Source: Dromiciops gliroides
Taxonomy: Eukaryota; Chordata; Mammalia; Microbiotheria; Microbiotheriidae
NCBI RefSeq assembly: GCF_019393635.1
Contig: NC_057866.1
Coordinates: 1,561,001 to 1,625,000, forward strand
Length of the DNA stretch: 64,000 nucleotides
Direction of reading: 5' to 3'
Positions 1-13,700 of the stretch are shown one piece after another. Within the stretch, counting starts at the first letter, position 1; every line of letters begins with the position of its first letter. Below the pieces are notes generated by a model. It made no database searches. It saw nothing but the letters and a program-made list of their open reading frames with translations, and was not told the origin of the DNA. The translations under genes and the position numbers were made by a program.

Positions 1-1134
1 CAATCCCAGGAGGAAGGGGCTACAGGCACCATTGTGCCCACCTTACAAACAGGGAAACTGAAGTTTAAAGAAAAGTGAAGGAGTTCGGCCAGTGGGTCCA
101 GAGAACTAGAAGAACCACAACAGATACAGAAGCAATGGCAGGGGTAGAAGGACCTTTCAGACTGATGCTTGATGTCAGGAGAAACGGCCTAATATAGAGG
201 ATTGTCTGAGAGTGAAGGGATGCTTCAGCAGGTAGTGAGCTCCCCATCCCCAAGCTCTTCCTCCAAAGGCTGGATGAGCCCTAGCTGGGGCTGTGCCAGG
301 GGACTAGAGGCCCTGGGGGTCCCTGCCAGCTTGGAGACCTTGGGACTCTGTGACTGTCCCACAAGGCCATGGTTCTGATCCCTGGGAACCTCTTGGTAGG
401 TGAGGCAGGAGCAGGGGCACTGGGTCTGGAGGCTGTGGCTGCTGTGAGCCCAGGACAGGCTGGATTTGGAGAGAGTGGGGAGTCACTTTGATGCCTATTT
501 GCGGGATGACCTTAGGCCAGTCCCTTCCCTTTTGGAGTCATCACAGAATTCTAATAGTGGGCAGGTGGCCCAAGCTTGCTCCTTTACAGAGAGGGAACCA
601 GACCAGCAAGGGAGAATTACTTACGCAGGCTTGGGATAAGTTACAAATCCAACTCGAACCCAGGTCCTCCCCGTAAACCTGGTGCTTTCGCCCCTGCATC
701 CCACTGACCCATCTTTAAAAAGGAAGGGTTGTGCTCGTTTGTGGTTTGGGATGGGGAGATAGTTAGACAGGGGAGTGACCAGAGCCCCCAGGGTCCTTGG
801 GCAGGGGAGGGACCAGAGCCCCCCCAGGGGCCCTTAGACAGGGGAGGGACCAGAGCTCTCCGGGGGCCCTTAGACAGGGGGAGGGACCAGAGATCTCCGG
901 GGGGCCCCTAGACAGGGGAGGGACCAGAGCCCCCCAGGGGCTTTGGGCAGGGGAGGGACCAGAGACCCGCTGGGGGCCTTAGACAGGGGAGTGACCAGAG
1001 CCCCCCCGAGGGCCCTTGGGCAGGGGAGGGACCAGGGCCCCTCCCCCCCCAGGGGCCTTTACATAAGGGAGACCAGAGCCCCCAGTACCCCTCCTGGTCC
1101 TGTGTTTCTCAGGCCCCCGTTTCTCCCCCTTCAG
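1..1134 (+). other. MUC5B: MUC5B intron (partial), no exon seen
   Basis: I find no D2-type cysteine-rich reading frame here. Positions 1-60 and 485-660 have MIR-like wording (CAAACAGGGAAACTGA; GGGATGACCTTAGGCCAGTC). The rest is low-complexity GC-rich sequence and the minisatellite at 768-1085. Confidence 0.7.
768..1085 (+). repeat. GC-rich intronic minisatellite
   Basis: Roughly eight degenerate copies of a 38-41-bp unit built on GGGCAGGGGAGGGACCAGAG followed by CCCCCCAGGGGCCCTT. It ends about 50 bases before the acceptor of exon 1135-1390. Strongly G/C strand-biased and probably length-polymorphic. Confidence 0.9.
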
Positions 1135-3045
1135 CCAAGTACATGGGCAGCTGCCCGAGTTCCCTGAGCTACAGCTACGTGGTGGAGACGTGCCAGCCAA
1201 CCTGCCGCTCCCTAAGTGAGATAGATGTCACCTGCAGTGTCCAATTCAGCCCCGTGGATGGCTGCGTTTGCGCCAATGGCACCTACCTGAATGATGAGGG
1301 GCAATGTGTGCCGGCTGCCCAATGCCCCTGCTACTTCAAAGGTGCCATGGTGGCCCTGGGAGAGACCATCCAGGAGAATGGCGTGGTGTGGTAAGAAGCC
1401 TGGAGCAGGGCCCTGGGAACCCTGGTGGGGGGCAGAGGTCAGAGAGGCCAGGAAGGCCAGGGACCATCGTCACTGACGTGGCCACGGCGCCGGAGTGGGG
1501 TGTTGCTGAGGGCTTCCCTTTCCCTCATCAGAGCCCACAGCAGCCCTGGAGGCCACTGTCCCCAAGGATTTGAACCTAGGGCTCCTGACTCCCGGCCCAG
1601 GGCTTATCCATCCATCCCGTAGCGTCCTTGTAACTCGAGCAGTCACATTGGCCAATAAGCCCCTTGAAAAGGCCGCTTCCAGGGCAGCCGCGGCTCTGCC
1701 CTGACTTGGGCAACGGATGGGGTGCAGGGGGTGGGAGAGGGTCAAGGACAACGCCAGCCTCAAGAGTCTGAGGGATGGGGAGATGGCGGCGCCCTCAGCA
1801 GCACTGGCAGAAGAGAGAGGGTCTGCCGGGAAGGCCAATGGTTGAGTGGGAGGTGCTCCCAGGATGTCTGGTCAGACACACAAGAGACGTCTGGAGACTT
1901 AGGCGCAGCACTGCTGATTATTTCCCCTTGCCCCTAGCTCCTGCATGAGTGGGAAGCTGAGCTGCTTTGGAGTCATGGATCCAACCCCAGGTACCAGCCT
2001 TCCTTTCCCCCTTCCCCTCCCTGCTCCCTTCCCGCGGCCCGAGCTGCCCACCGAGAGTTGTGGGGAGAAGAGACTGAGGAGAAATGCAAACCTTGGGCTA
2101 GCCCTTCTCGGGCTTGAGCTGCCCATGTGCTGTCCCCCCCTCCCTCCCCCATGGGCAGCCAGGTCCAGCCGGGCCCCACATGCAGCCCAGGGTCAGTCAG
2201 GTGTGGGTGTGAGGGCCACCTCCACCCATCCTCTCCTCCTCCCCCTCAGTCTGCACTGCTCCCATGATCTACTTGGACTGCAACAATGCTTCAGCGGGAG
2301 CCGTGGGGGCCCAGTGCCAGAAAAGCTGTGACACGTTGGATGTGGCCTGTGTGAGTTCTGGCGCCCACCTGTGGGGAAGGCTGATGCTCTCCATGAGCTC
2401 GGGGGCTGCTATGGGGATACCTTCACGTGGGGGTGTGACTAGATCGTATCCCTCCGATCCTGCGTCTCTGGGCTGTGGCCCTGGACTTCTAGGGGTCACT
2501 AGCGCAGGTCCATTCAGATCTGTGCCAAGCCCTCGCTGGTCCATCACATACTGCCAGCGGCTCTCGGAGGAGGCTGAGCTTAGAGACCTTGGTCTTCTGT
2601 CTTTATGAAAGTCTGAGCTCCATCCCTCAAGAGCCTCTGCACAGCAGGGAGGTGTCCGTGGAGGGCTCGAGGCTCTCCTTGTTCAGGATGGCGACCGGGT
2701 CTGTCCACACCCTTGGTACGTAACCAGGGTGAGCGGGCTGCTAGGGCCCCCGGGAGGCTGAAGACGGATGAATGTAGTTGTCCATCTGTGGTCGAGGAGG
2801 ACTAGGAGACTGAGATGGAGTGGGAGTCTGGGGCCACCACCCTTCAGGATGGGTCACACCGAGCGGGCCACCTCACTGTCTTCTCTCAAACAGTACAACA
2901 CCCAGTGTGTGTCTGGCTGCATCTGTCCCAGCGGTTTGGTAAAGGATGGGAATGATGGCTGTGTCAAGGAGGAAGACTGTCCTTGTGTTCACAACGAGGC
3001 CACCTACAAATCGGGGGAAACCATCCGAGTGGACTGTAACAACTG
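1135..3045 (+). CDS. MUC5B: MUC5B exons for the end of D2 (TIL2) and the D' module
   Basis: Four exons: 1135-1390, 1938-1990, 2250-2350, 2894-3045. The first encodes a TIL domain starting KYMGSCP and ending QCPC, then the start of a VWC-like E module that continues in the 53-nt second exon ([10 protein letters not shown]). The third and fourth encode the D' TIL ([10 protein letters not shown] ... EEDCPC) and the start of E' ([16 protein letters not shown]). Cysteine spacing is complete. In the VWF/mucin family D1-D2-D' directs N-terminal assembly, and D' packs against D3. Splice phases agree (TG|C at 1390/1938, G|TC at 1990/2250, phase 0 at 2350/2894, TG|C at 3045/3856). Exon 1135-1390 begins inside a codon, so at least one more coding exon lies upstream; I see none in 1-1134. 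Confidence 0.93.
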
Positions 3046-6000
3046 GTAGGCAGGAGTGGGAAAATTGGGCATGAGGGAGTAGAGCGGCAGGTCATTGCAT
3101 CTGAGAGGTACCCACAGCTAGTGTCTGAGGCGGGTTGGAACCCAGGGCTTCCTAACCACAGGTAGACTCTATGCAAGGTCCACTGCTCAGTATGAGGAGA
3201 AGCAGAGCCCCAACTGGTTTGAGACAGAGCAGAGGGGACTGAGTGTTGGGGCCACCACAGAGGGGTACTTGCTCACATCTGGTCAGATTTGATGCCTTGA
3301 GTGCCCCTCCCAGCCTTGTGAAGCTGAGATTCTCTGGTGCCACTGGAGAGGAGTTGAGAAGCCATTACCATGGGGGTGTGAGGCTCAGCTATGACTGTGA
3401 ACCACGTACCTCCCGGCTGTTTGGCCACCAGCCAACCCATAATAACCACCCTCTCCATCTCCCTAGAGCACCAACATCTGCAGAGACTTTCCTCTCGGTG
3501 AAGGAGGGAGTACAAGAATTATCACCATTTTATAGATGAGGAAACTGAGGTGTAGCCTGTTAGAGGTTGCACTCCTTCCTGAGCTTGGGGCTCTGCCCAC
3601 TGTGTGCACACCAGTGCCCCAACAAAAATCCAGCGTCCGGGGGGGGGCAGCAGGCTCGGCCTGGGGGAGTAGCCATGGGGTCAGAGAAGGGATGCAGGAG
3701 CAGTGGCAGTTGGGGAGGCTTCCTGGAGGAGGAGGCTGAGGCTTGTGCCGGGCCCTGCTAGATGACAAGGGAGGACTGGCTGGTGCTGTGAGCAGGCTCC
3801 AAGGAGGAGCATGCTGTGAGGAATAAGCTTTTTGCCCCAAACTCCTGCTTCCCAGCACCTGCCAGAACCGGAGGTGGAAGTGCACCCAAGCCCCGTGCCT
3901 GGGCACATGTGCCGTGTATGGAGACGGGCATTTCATCACCTTTGACAGCGAGCGCTACAGCTTTGAGGGCAATTGCGAGTACACCCTTGCTCAGGTGGGC
4001 TCCCAGCCTTTTGCTTTCTCCGTCCACATCTGCCCAAGCACAGTCCGCAGACTTTGTGACCCCTTTCTCTCTCTTCTCCCCCCAGGACTACTGTGGGGGA
4101 AATGCCACCACAAACGGGACCTTCCGTGTGATCACGGAGAACATCCCTTGTGGCACCTCAGGCGTCACCTGCTCCAAAGCCATCAAAGTATTTCTCAAGG
4201 TGAGTAGAGGAGCCGACCCCCTCCTTCAGAGGGGACCCCAGAGGAGCGGCTTCCTCCCTGCTCTTGTCCAGCAGGGAGTCCCTGTATGGCGTCCCAGGGT
4301 CTGCCCCAACACCTTCCAGGGAGGGAGGCAGGCAGAACGTTCTACACTGGGGGACTTCTGAGCGTCGGGAAGGCTTCAGTGATTCAGCAGCTTCCTCTGA
4401 TCTCGCCCTGCCACTCCATGCCCCGACATCAGTGGGCCATTGGGGGTCTGCCCAATGCTAGAGACCTGCCTCACTTTCTTCCACCCCAGGTTTCCCTGGC
4501 CTTCAGCCTCACTTGGCCTTTAGTGTTGCCCCTGCCCTGACTATCCTCTGGAGTCAAGCAGAATAGGGCTGGGCCATCTTCCATGGGTGGCTATGGGTGT
4601 GGAAGATACCTTCAGACAACCAGGCATCCCTAGGGCACTCCCCGGCACCCACTTCTAGCCAAAGAAAAAGCCTAAAGTCCAATCCCAAATAACCAGATTG
4701 CTGGGTGGTCAGTGCTGCCCCCTCCCCTAGAAGAATATGGGGGAGAATGAGTTCCTGGCACAGGAGAACTGATGGGAAAGCCTACAGCTGGAGCACCAGC
4801 TCAGATGCCCCCCACCTTCCTCCCTTGCCAGGGAACTGAACTGATATTCAACGAGGGAACTGTGAAAGTGGTGGAAAGAGGCACAGGCGAGGAGGTGTCG
4901 TACAAGATCCACTCCAGAGGCATCTACATGGTCCTAGAGACCGAAGTGGGGGTGGTTTTGATGTGGGACCGGAAAACCAGCATCTTCATTAAGTTACAGC
5001 AGCGCTACAAGGTCAGGCCCGGCCCCAACCCTGGCTCAGGGGAGAGGGAGCCTTTAGCAGAAGCAGCCATCTGCCTCCACCTCTGTCATGCCCGGGGCTG
5101 CCTCTTCCACCTCTTTTGTGTCCTGATTCTGCCTCAGGCCAGCTGTGTAGCCTTGGGGAAGCCCCTTCCCCTCTCTGGGCCTCCATTTCCCATCTGTATG
5201 TGAGGAAGGTGTGAGAAAAACCTGCGTCCTGTTCTCTGAGGTTGGGGCTCGTCTTCAGTTGAATAGAGGTGTCAGTATTTGCACAATCTGCCTGCCAGGG
5301 AGTGTCCCTCCAGACCCCTCTGCCTGTCAAGCGTCACATCCATAGAAAAGCTCCCTCCTCCAGGACTGCCAGGTTGGCGGTTTCCCTTATGGTGGAGGTC
5401 CCAATACCCTCCCCCCCTCCATCCCAGGTAGTGGGCAGTCTGCCACGGCTGTGGCCAGCTCAGAGCTGAGTGGGGCAGGTCTGTGTCCAGGCCTGAGGTC
5501 CTGCAGCCTGGTGGGACCCCGCACTCTGTCCCCAGAGCATAAGAGAGCATCATCCTCCACATAGGCCTCCTGGAGTGGGTGGAACATACCCATTTGGGAT
5601 GGTCAGTGTTGATTGCAGAGTGCTGTCCTCAGTCCAGGAGATCCCGCGATGGGGCGTCATCTCCAGAGCAAGGCACCAGTTCCCATGGGGGTCCTGACCC
5701 TGCTCTCTGGGTTTCTGTGTGCAGGGGAAGGTCTGCGGACTCTGCGGGAACTATGACGGCAACAGCGTTAACGACTTTACCACCAGGAGCCTCTTGGTGG
5801 TGGGAGATGTGCAGGAGTTTGGCAACAGCTGGAAGATGTCCCCATCCTGCCCGGACGCTGTCCCCACCAGGGACCCCTGTACAGCCAACCCTTACCGCAA
5901 GGCCTGGGCCCAGAAGCAGTGCAGCATCATCAACAGCGCCGTCTTCTCTGCCTGCCACTCTCAGGTACTTCAAGGGGATGCCAGGGGTCATTTCTCTGGG

Positions 6001-7725
6001 CCAGGTGCCTGAGGAGCTGAGCCAAGGTCAGACGTGATCACCTCCTCAGTGGTCCTCGGCCACGTGCCACTACCGACCCTTCACTGAGTTGGCGTCGTGT
6101 CCCTTCCCATCTCCCATAAAGGGTGGAGCCTTGAAAATGGGCTCTGCAGACGTTTCTGCTGTACAAAGCCAGACCAGGCGCCCCAGGGAAAGAGGCTGCC
6201 TTGCCTCCTTCCTGCCATGGCCCTGCCCAGCCCACATTCTCCTCCTCTCCAGAAGAAGTCCTTGCTAGGGATACAAAAATAACAATTACCCATCCCTGCC
6301 ATCCTGGAGGACACAACTTAGTCACAAATAACAACAGTACAAGGAAAGCTGAGCAGATAAAGGGAACTCATTCCATAGGGGTCAGGGGAGACTTTGGGAA
6401 GAGTGGAGTCTGGAGGGAGGACTGGGCTTCAGACAGACTTCTACCTACTCAGGGGCCTCTTTCTGCACTCCATTTCATTCTCCACACCCACAGCCACCCA
6501 AATCCTATTTCCCAGGCTGGGATGCTGCGGTTATTCCTCTGCTCCCAAACCTCCAATGGCTCCCTTTGCTTCCTAAACACCCCTCCTTTATACTAAAATA
6601 AGGTCAAAATGGGTACATGATTTAGACATAAAAGGTGATAGCATAGGTAAATTAGGAGAGGAAGAAGTAGTTTACCTTTCAGATCTTTGGAAAGGAGAAC
6701 AGTTTATGACCAAACAAGAGATAGAGAATATTATGAAATGCAAAATGGATGATTTTGATTACATTAAATTAAAAGGTTTTTGCACAAACAGAAGTAATGC
6801 ATCCAAAATTAGAAGGGAGGCAGAAAGCTGGGAGACAATTTTTTAGCCAGTACTTCTGATAAAGGCCTCATGTCTAAAATATATAGGGAACTAAATCAAA
6901 TTTTTAAGAATGCAGGCCATTCCCCAATTGAGAAATGGTCAAAGGGTATGAACAGGAAGTTTTCTGATGAATAAATCAAAGCTATCCATTGCCATATGAA
7001 AAAATGCTCTAAATCACTATTGATTAGAGAAATGCAAATTAAAACAACTCTGAGGTATCACCTGACACCAATCAGATTGACTAATATGACCAAAAAAGGA
7101 AAATAAATGTTGGAGAAGCTGTGGAAAAATTGGAATACTAATGCATTGTTGGTGGAGCTGTGAACTGATCCAACCATTCTGGAGAGCAATTTGGAATTAT
7201 GCCCAAAGGGCTATAAAGCTGTGCATACCTTTTGACCCAGCAATACCACTATTGGGTTTTTTTCCCAAGGAGATCATAGAAAAGGGAAAAGGACGCACAT
7301 GTACAAAAATATTTATAGCTGCTTTTTTTGTGGTGGCAAGGAATTGGAAATTGAGGGGAATACTATTGTGCTGTAAGAAATGATGAGCAGGCAGATTTCA
7401 GAGAAACCTGGAAGGATTTGCATGAACTGATGATGAGTGAGATGAGCAGAACATTGTACACTGTATCAACAACATTATGTGTTGATCAACTATGATAGAC
7501 TTGATTCTTCTCAGCAATACAATGGTCCAAGATAGTTCCAAAGGACTCATGATGGAAAATGTGGAATATGGATGCAGATTGAACCGTACTATTTCTATTG
7601 TTTTTGGTGGTGGTGTTTTTCTTTTTTGAGGTTTTTCCTTTTTGCTCTGATTTTTCTTCCACAGCATGACTAATGCAGAAATATGTTTAATGTTAGTGTG
7701 TGTATATATACATATACATATACAT

Positions 7726-7790
<65 letters not shown>

Positions 7791-10700
7791 AAACCTATAT
7801 CAGATTACTTGCTGTCTTGGGGAGGGAGAAAAATTTGAAACTAGAAATCTTATAAAAACAAATGTTGAAAACTATCTCCACATGTAACTAAATACCCTTC
7901 CTCCCATCTCCCACGATTCTCTTCCCTTATCTCGAGTCAAACTGAACACTCACCGTCCCTTGTTCTTGTCCCCTCTTCTCTGGTACTCCCTGAGGCTCCC
8001 AAGGGCTTAGTACTGAGTTCTGCTGCCCAAACTTAGAGGAAGCCTGACCTGGAAAAGTGTGCTGATGAGAGCCCTGAGTTTGAATCCTGCCTCAGTTTAC
8101 AAGCTGTGTGACTGTCAGTCTCCCTGAGTAGCCTCACTTACTCAGTCGATAAAATGTAACCTCACAGTATTGTTGTAGAGTTCCCATGACAATAATGGCT
8201 GAGAATCAGGCAAGAGAGGGCTGCATATGCCTCAAGTCCTCGTAGAAATGTCAGGCTGGATTTGGGGGGTTTGTTTGTTGAAGCTGGGGAGATTGGAATC
8301 GCAGAGAATGCAGTTGAACTACAGCCAAACTCAGTGATCCTGAGAAGCACCTAATGTGCGCTGGGCCCCCCAGAATGATGGAGCCCTTTTCCCTTCCCTG
8401 AGTGCCCACTGCAGGCACATTGGGGTCTCCCTCTTGGGGCCATGGCTGGTGGACCTATTTAGACAGTTTGTGCTGGACCTCAGGCTGGGGTCAGGGCCTG
8501 GTGAGTCACAGGCTCAGCTCAGCCTTTCTAGCCAAAATGGCATGCCTCTATTAAGTACCTGCTGTATATAGGGGCCCAGGCTGAAGCTGGGACGGGCATG
8601 ACCTTTAAATAAGATAGTCACAATCTGGCATTGATGGGCAAGGGCTGGGCAGGGAGGACTGGGGTCACAGAAGCTAAGCCAAGCCAACCAACCAGAGTTT
8701 GGGAGCTGCTGCCATGGGCTGGGACCTGGGCTCAGAAAGATAGAACATTTCCTAGTCTCTGCCCATCAGGAGCTTCTGTTGCTGGGCATGGGGTGGGAGG
8801 AAGAAGATAAAGCATGGAAGAAAAGGATGGCTGGGAAGGCTTCTGAGGAAAGCCAAGGGTGGAGGGGCAGGCAGAGAATCAGAGGCTGCAGTGGGGCTCG
8901 GACCCTTAGCTCCTCTTCCCTTCCAGGTGGACTCCACCAAATACTACGAGGCCTGTGTGTCAGACGCGTGTGCTTGCGACACTGGTGGAGATTGTGAGTG
9001 TTTCTGCACAGCTGTGGCAGCCTACGCACAGGCCTGCAATGATGTGGGTGTCTGCGTCTCCTGGAGAAAGCCGGATATATGTCGTGAGTTGATGGTGCAT
9101 CTTCCAGTCCCTTCTTCCTGACACACCGAAGTGTGTGTGTGGGGTACAGAGCATGCACACCCTGGTACGATCTGACACATACAAGCAGCACGCTTGTATG
9201 TGCTTGAAGCATACAACCTACCTCAGTCACACCCATGGCAGTCATTTTAAACAGCTCCAGGCCCCTCATTCTATCAGAGCAGACCTAGCCCTGTACCTGA
9301 AACAGGACAGACAGAAGCAGAGTTGGAAGAGCTCCCAGCTGGGAGCAGGCAGGCCAGACATCATAAAGGTGGGGTCCAAGCAGTGGCCAGGTGAGGCTGC
9401 CCACAGCCATAGTCAGTGAGTGGTGCTGGAAAAGGCTTTGATGAATTAGTAGCAATCCCCAAGGTGAAGCAGGGAAATGAGGGATTACAGACATTGGGAC
9501 CTACCTGAGCAAGATCATGGAGGTGGGAGAAGACAGGCTGGATATAACAGATGTGGAATAGAAGCATGACTCATTCCCCTGCATCCTGGGAATTTAGGAG
9601 AATGGCTGGTCTGGGGACTTAGTCTTGCTAGCCAGCCAGGAAAGCCCTCCTCTTCTCCTCTTCCCACTCCTCCCCTCTCCTTGCCCTCAGCCATGTTCTG
9701 TGACTTCTACAATGTCCACGGGGAGTGTGACTGGCACTACCAGCCATGCGGAGCACCTTGTCTGAAGACCTGTCGCAACCCGAGTGGGAAGTGCTTGGTG
9801 AATTTACCTGGGTTAGAAGGTACGTGCACCCCTGAGAGATTAATCTCAATTCCCAAAGAAGAAAACAGAAAGCCCAGGACCAGGGACAGCTCTCTGGGGA
9901 TGGGCAGGGGGCAGGATCAGCTCCATTTCTGATCTACGCTCCATCATCATTCAATCAACAAGCAATTATTAAATGCTTGCCATGCTCCAGGAACTGTGCT
10001 AGGGATACATAGAAAGTCCAGAACAGTCCTTGACCACAAAGGACTCCTGTATCAAAGGACACAATATGGTATGTGTGTATACAATGTCAATGGAAGGAAA
10101 TCTCAAAGAGAGAGGGGCTAGCAGCTGGGGAAACCAGGAAAGGCATCCTACAGAAGGCAGAGTTTGAGGTGAGCCTGGAAGGAGGCCCGAGAAGCTAAGA
10201 GGTGAAAGGGAGGTGGAAGAACATTCCAGGCACGGGGGATAGAGACGGGAGATACAGTGTCATGTACAGGGACCAGTCAGGGGGCCAGTGTGACTGGGTC
10301 AAAGGGGACATGTTGGGGAGTAAAGTGTAAGAATGCTGGAAAGGTGGGAAGGGAGCATGTTAGAAGGGGTTTTCAATACCAGACAGAACATTTTGTATTT
10401 GCTCTTGGAGATGGCAGGGAGCTACTGGAGATTGTTTGATAACGGTGTGACATGGTCAAGATGTGCACGTTAGGAAAAGCCCTTTGGTGGCTGAATGAAA
10501 GATGGACTGAAGTGGGGAGAGATCCAAGTAGGTAGACCCTCCAGTAGCTATTACGATAGTCCAGGTGTGAGGTGATGAGAGTCTGCACCAAGGTGGGGAC
10601 AGTGTCAGAGAAGAGAAGGGGGCGTTGGAGAGACACTGCAGAGGAGGGGAAAAAGACCAGAGATCCAGTGGAAGCGACATTGGCAAGCCTTGGCATCATA

Positions 10701-13700
10701 TTGGATCCGGGAGGGGTGAGAGAGAGTAAGGACTTCAGGATGGCTCCTAGCTTATGAGTCTGAGGGACTGGGAAGATGGTAATGCCCTTGACAACAATTG
10801 GGAAGTTCAAAATGACATGGTTTGGGGGTGGGGAAGATAATGACTTTTTCTTTTGTTTTTTTTTTTGGGGGGGGGGAGGGCAATGAGGGTTAAGTGACTT
10901 GCCCAGGGTCACACAGTTAGTACATGTCAAGTGTCTGAGGCCGGATTCAGGTCCTCCTGAATCCAGGGCTGGTGTTTTATCCACTGCACCACCTAGCTGC
11001 CCCAGATAATGACTTTTTCTTTGGCTATATTGAGCTTTAGGTGCCTATAGGACAAACATGTCTGGCTGTCATAGTTGGTAATGAAGGACTTGAGCTCAGA
11101 AGAGATACTAGGGCTGGGCCCAGAAAGAGGAAAGGAAGAGGCAGAGGTGGAAACAGCAGCAGAGGTAGCAGCAGATGTCAACCAAAAATTTCCAAGTCAG
11201 CTATGGGGACTGGATCTGCCCTGATAAGAAATGTGGAAATGTAAACTTTGTAAGAACTAGTTGTAACTGGCTTGGTAGAGAAAAACCAGCTGAAGCCAAG
11301 ATGATGAAAGCTGGTGGGACTGAAATCAGAGGATTTCAGTGAGAAGAGCTAAGGCCTATTTAATATTTGTGACTGGCAGTGGGAAGGGGCTTTCGAATGA
11401 ATTGGCCAGATCAATACTCCCATATGTGCTAAGCTATAGGAAAGGACAAAATGTGGTAGAGGTCTTAATGAAAGAGAAAATGAGGAGTATATTGAATGAG
11501 AAGAATCTGATGGAGAAAATGACAAGTTTGGTCAGAAGAAGAACAAGCAGAAAGGAAGGGCAGTTGGACCCACCTCTATCTCAAAGGAAGTTGAAGATGA
11601 AGGAAGGGAGGAGAAGAAGGTGAGGAGGATGATCTAAATGTGAACTGAATGAAGATGATGTCGATCTTTCCAAAGATAACCTTGGTGCCAGTGAAGAGGA
11701 AGACCTCACACAAAAGAAGTCATTCAGTCTTGGTCTTCCCACTCCTGATCTGCCTCGTATTCATCTTCCTACTCAGGCTCAAGGTCAAGGGTAATATCAG
11801 ATGAAATTTCAGAATCTAACTTCTTTATTGACACATTTTGGTTTTCCTTAATTGATTTAAGTTTTCACTTTATTGGAGACAGCTAGGTGGCGCAGTGGAT
11901 AAAGCACTGGCCTTGGATTCAGGAGGACCTAGGTTCAAATCTGATCTCAGACACTTGACACTAGTTGTGTGACCCTGGGCAAGTCACTTAACCCTCATTG
12001 CCCTAACAAAAAAAGAAAAAGGGAAAAAAATGTTTTCACTCTATTTCGGAGAGTTCATCTTCTATAACAAGTGATTTCCTTTAGATAACCCATTTGTCTC
12101 AATTAACTTTTTAATCTGTTAATGTGTTTTTTGATAGTCCTTCCCCAAAATTAAGATGTAAAATGAGACTTTCTTTGGAGGTATCTCTTTGTCTGTTCTA
12201 GCCCTCTTTTACTGAATTTTTTTTGTTGTTGTTGAGGCAATTGGGGTTAAGTGACTTGCCCAGGGTCACACAGCTAGTAGGCTCTTCAGCTAGAATCAGT
12301 CAGGTCCTGAGTTTGAATCTGGCTTCAGATACTAGCTGTATGACCCTGGGTAAATCACTTAACGTCTGTCTGCCTCAGTTTCCTCATCTTCAAAATGGGG
12401 ATATAATTGCACCTACTTCACAGGACTGTTGTGAGGATCAAGTGAGATGATAATTGTAAAGTGCTTAGTATGGCGCCTGGCACATACTAAATGCTATATA
12501 AATGTTGGTTACTGTTATTGTTACATAAATGTTAGTTACTATAGAATGTCAGTTATTATTACTGTGATTTTGCCTTTCTTTGTATCCCAGAACTTAGCAC
12601 AGTGTCTGACATACAATATGTACTATATAACTGTTTATTCCCCCCCACCTTTTTTTTTTCTTTTTGCTCTTCTTGAGTGTTGGAAAAGGTGGGCTGGAAA
12701 AAAATATCCGATAAAAATCTTAAGACATTTCTGAATAAAGATTGTTTTTAAGTTTTGCATTGATGTTTCTAGAAAATTAAAAGATCAGATTTAAGCTGAT
12801 AAAATGTAGAGGAGTTATTGGAGTTTCTGTCCGTCTGTTGAGAGGCTTCTGTTCATGATTCACACTAGCCGGTGTTAAGAACAGTAGACTTTTGAGATTT
12901 TACAACCTGTGCATTGCTCTGAGGGAGAATGGATAATGTTTAAAGCATTGGCAAGGCAAGAAATGTGTTTAATTCTTTTATTTTAACCATCATTTACCAT
13001 GGAGCAGTTAAATTTTTTTTAGTTGTGCCTTCAAATATCTGACATTATTTGACTCTCTGGTACTTGGGATGTAATAACTTTTTGGTGTACTTGTGTTATA
13101 AGTTGTATGTAGTGAAAGCCTGCTGTGTCCAAATAGTAATTAAGGGGAAAGTTAAGCTCACCTGTGGAAAAGTGGGTTGAATGAGAAGAATCTGATGGAG
13201 TATAAACCAGAAATTGTTTCATTCTGTTTCTCTGGTTTATTCTTTCTCTTGAAAGCTTTGTACTGGAGTATGACTTCATATTTTATAATACCTGGGTACA
13301 ATGAGATCCACACAAGACTGAGTGAGTTTTAATGGGTATTGAATGATAGATTAGGTGTTGTGGATTTTCCCACAGTTATTCCCTAAAGTAATTCTTTTCT
13401 ATGATTGGAGAGAAAAGTTAAGGTGGAAAATGATCAGTGCCCTAAATTTACATAGTTCTTTCAAGTAACTTGATGTGCTTCATGAAGTAATGACACAGGT
13501 AAAAAATAAGTTTTAGTTGCATCTAAGGAGTAAAAAATAGTCACTTACATGTTATTTTTCAAACAGTAATAAAAACTAAAAGCATTCTTGTAAAAAAAAA
13601 AGACACTAGTGCTTGGCAAGGAGAAGGGGCACCTCCTCATCCCAGACTGAAAGAAAGGAGAAGATGGTGGGGAGGATGTCTGAGTGAGGTGGGCATAAGA

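Larger units (their letters stand above)
11103..13616 (+). pseudogene. ZRANB2P: ZRANB2 processed pseudogene
   Basis: From ATG at 11175 the sequence reads [19 protein letters not shown], then CGNVNF and [10 protein letters not shown], matching the first RanBP2-type zinc finger of the splicing factor ZRANB2. A stop after GTEIRGFQ, later frameshifts, and decayed matches to the second finger, the ENVEYIEREESDGE region (11480-11520), DLSKYNLDASEEED (near 11670-11700) and the RS-rich tail show a broken copy. No introns interrupt it. A long 3' UTR-like stretch ends in an A-tract (13592-13600). AGAYACTAGKGCTKGG-like 16-mers flank both ends (11103 and 13601), a plausible target-site duplication. A SINE and MIR-type elements are nested in its 3' UTR part. 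Not expected to encode protein. Confidence 0.88.

Noticed and set aside
7398..7775. Reverse-strand 125-codon ORF with Cys-Val repeats
   Set aside because: Caused by the (CA)n microsatellite within an L1 3' UTR.
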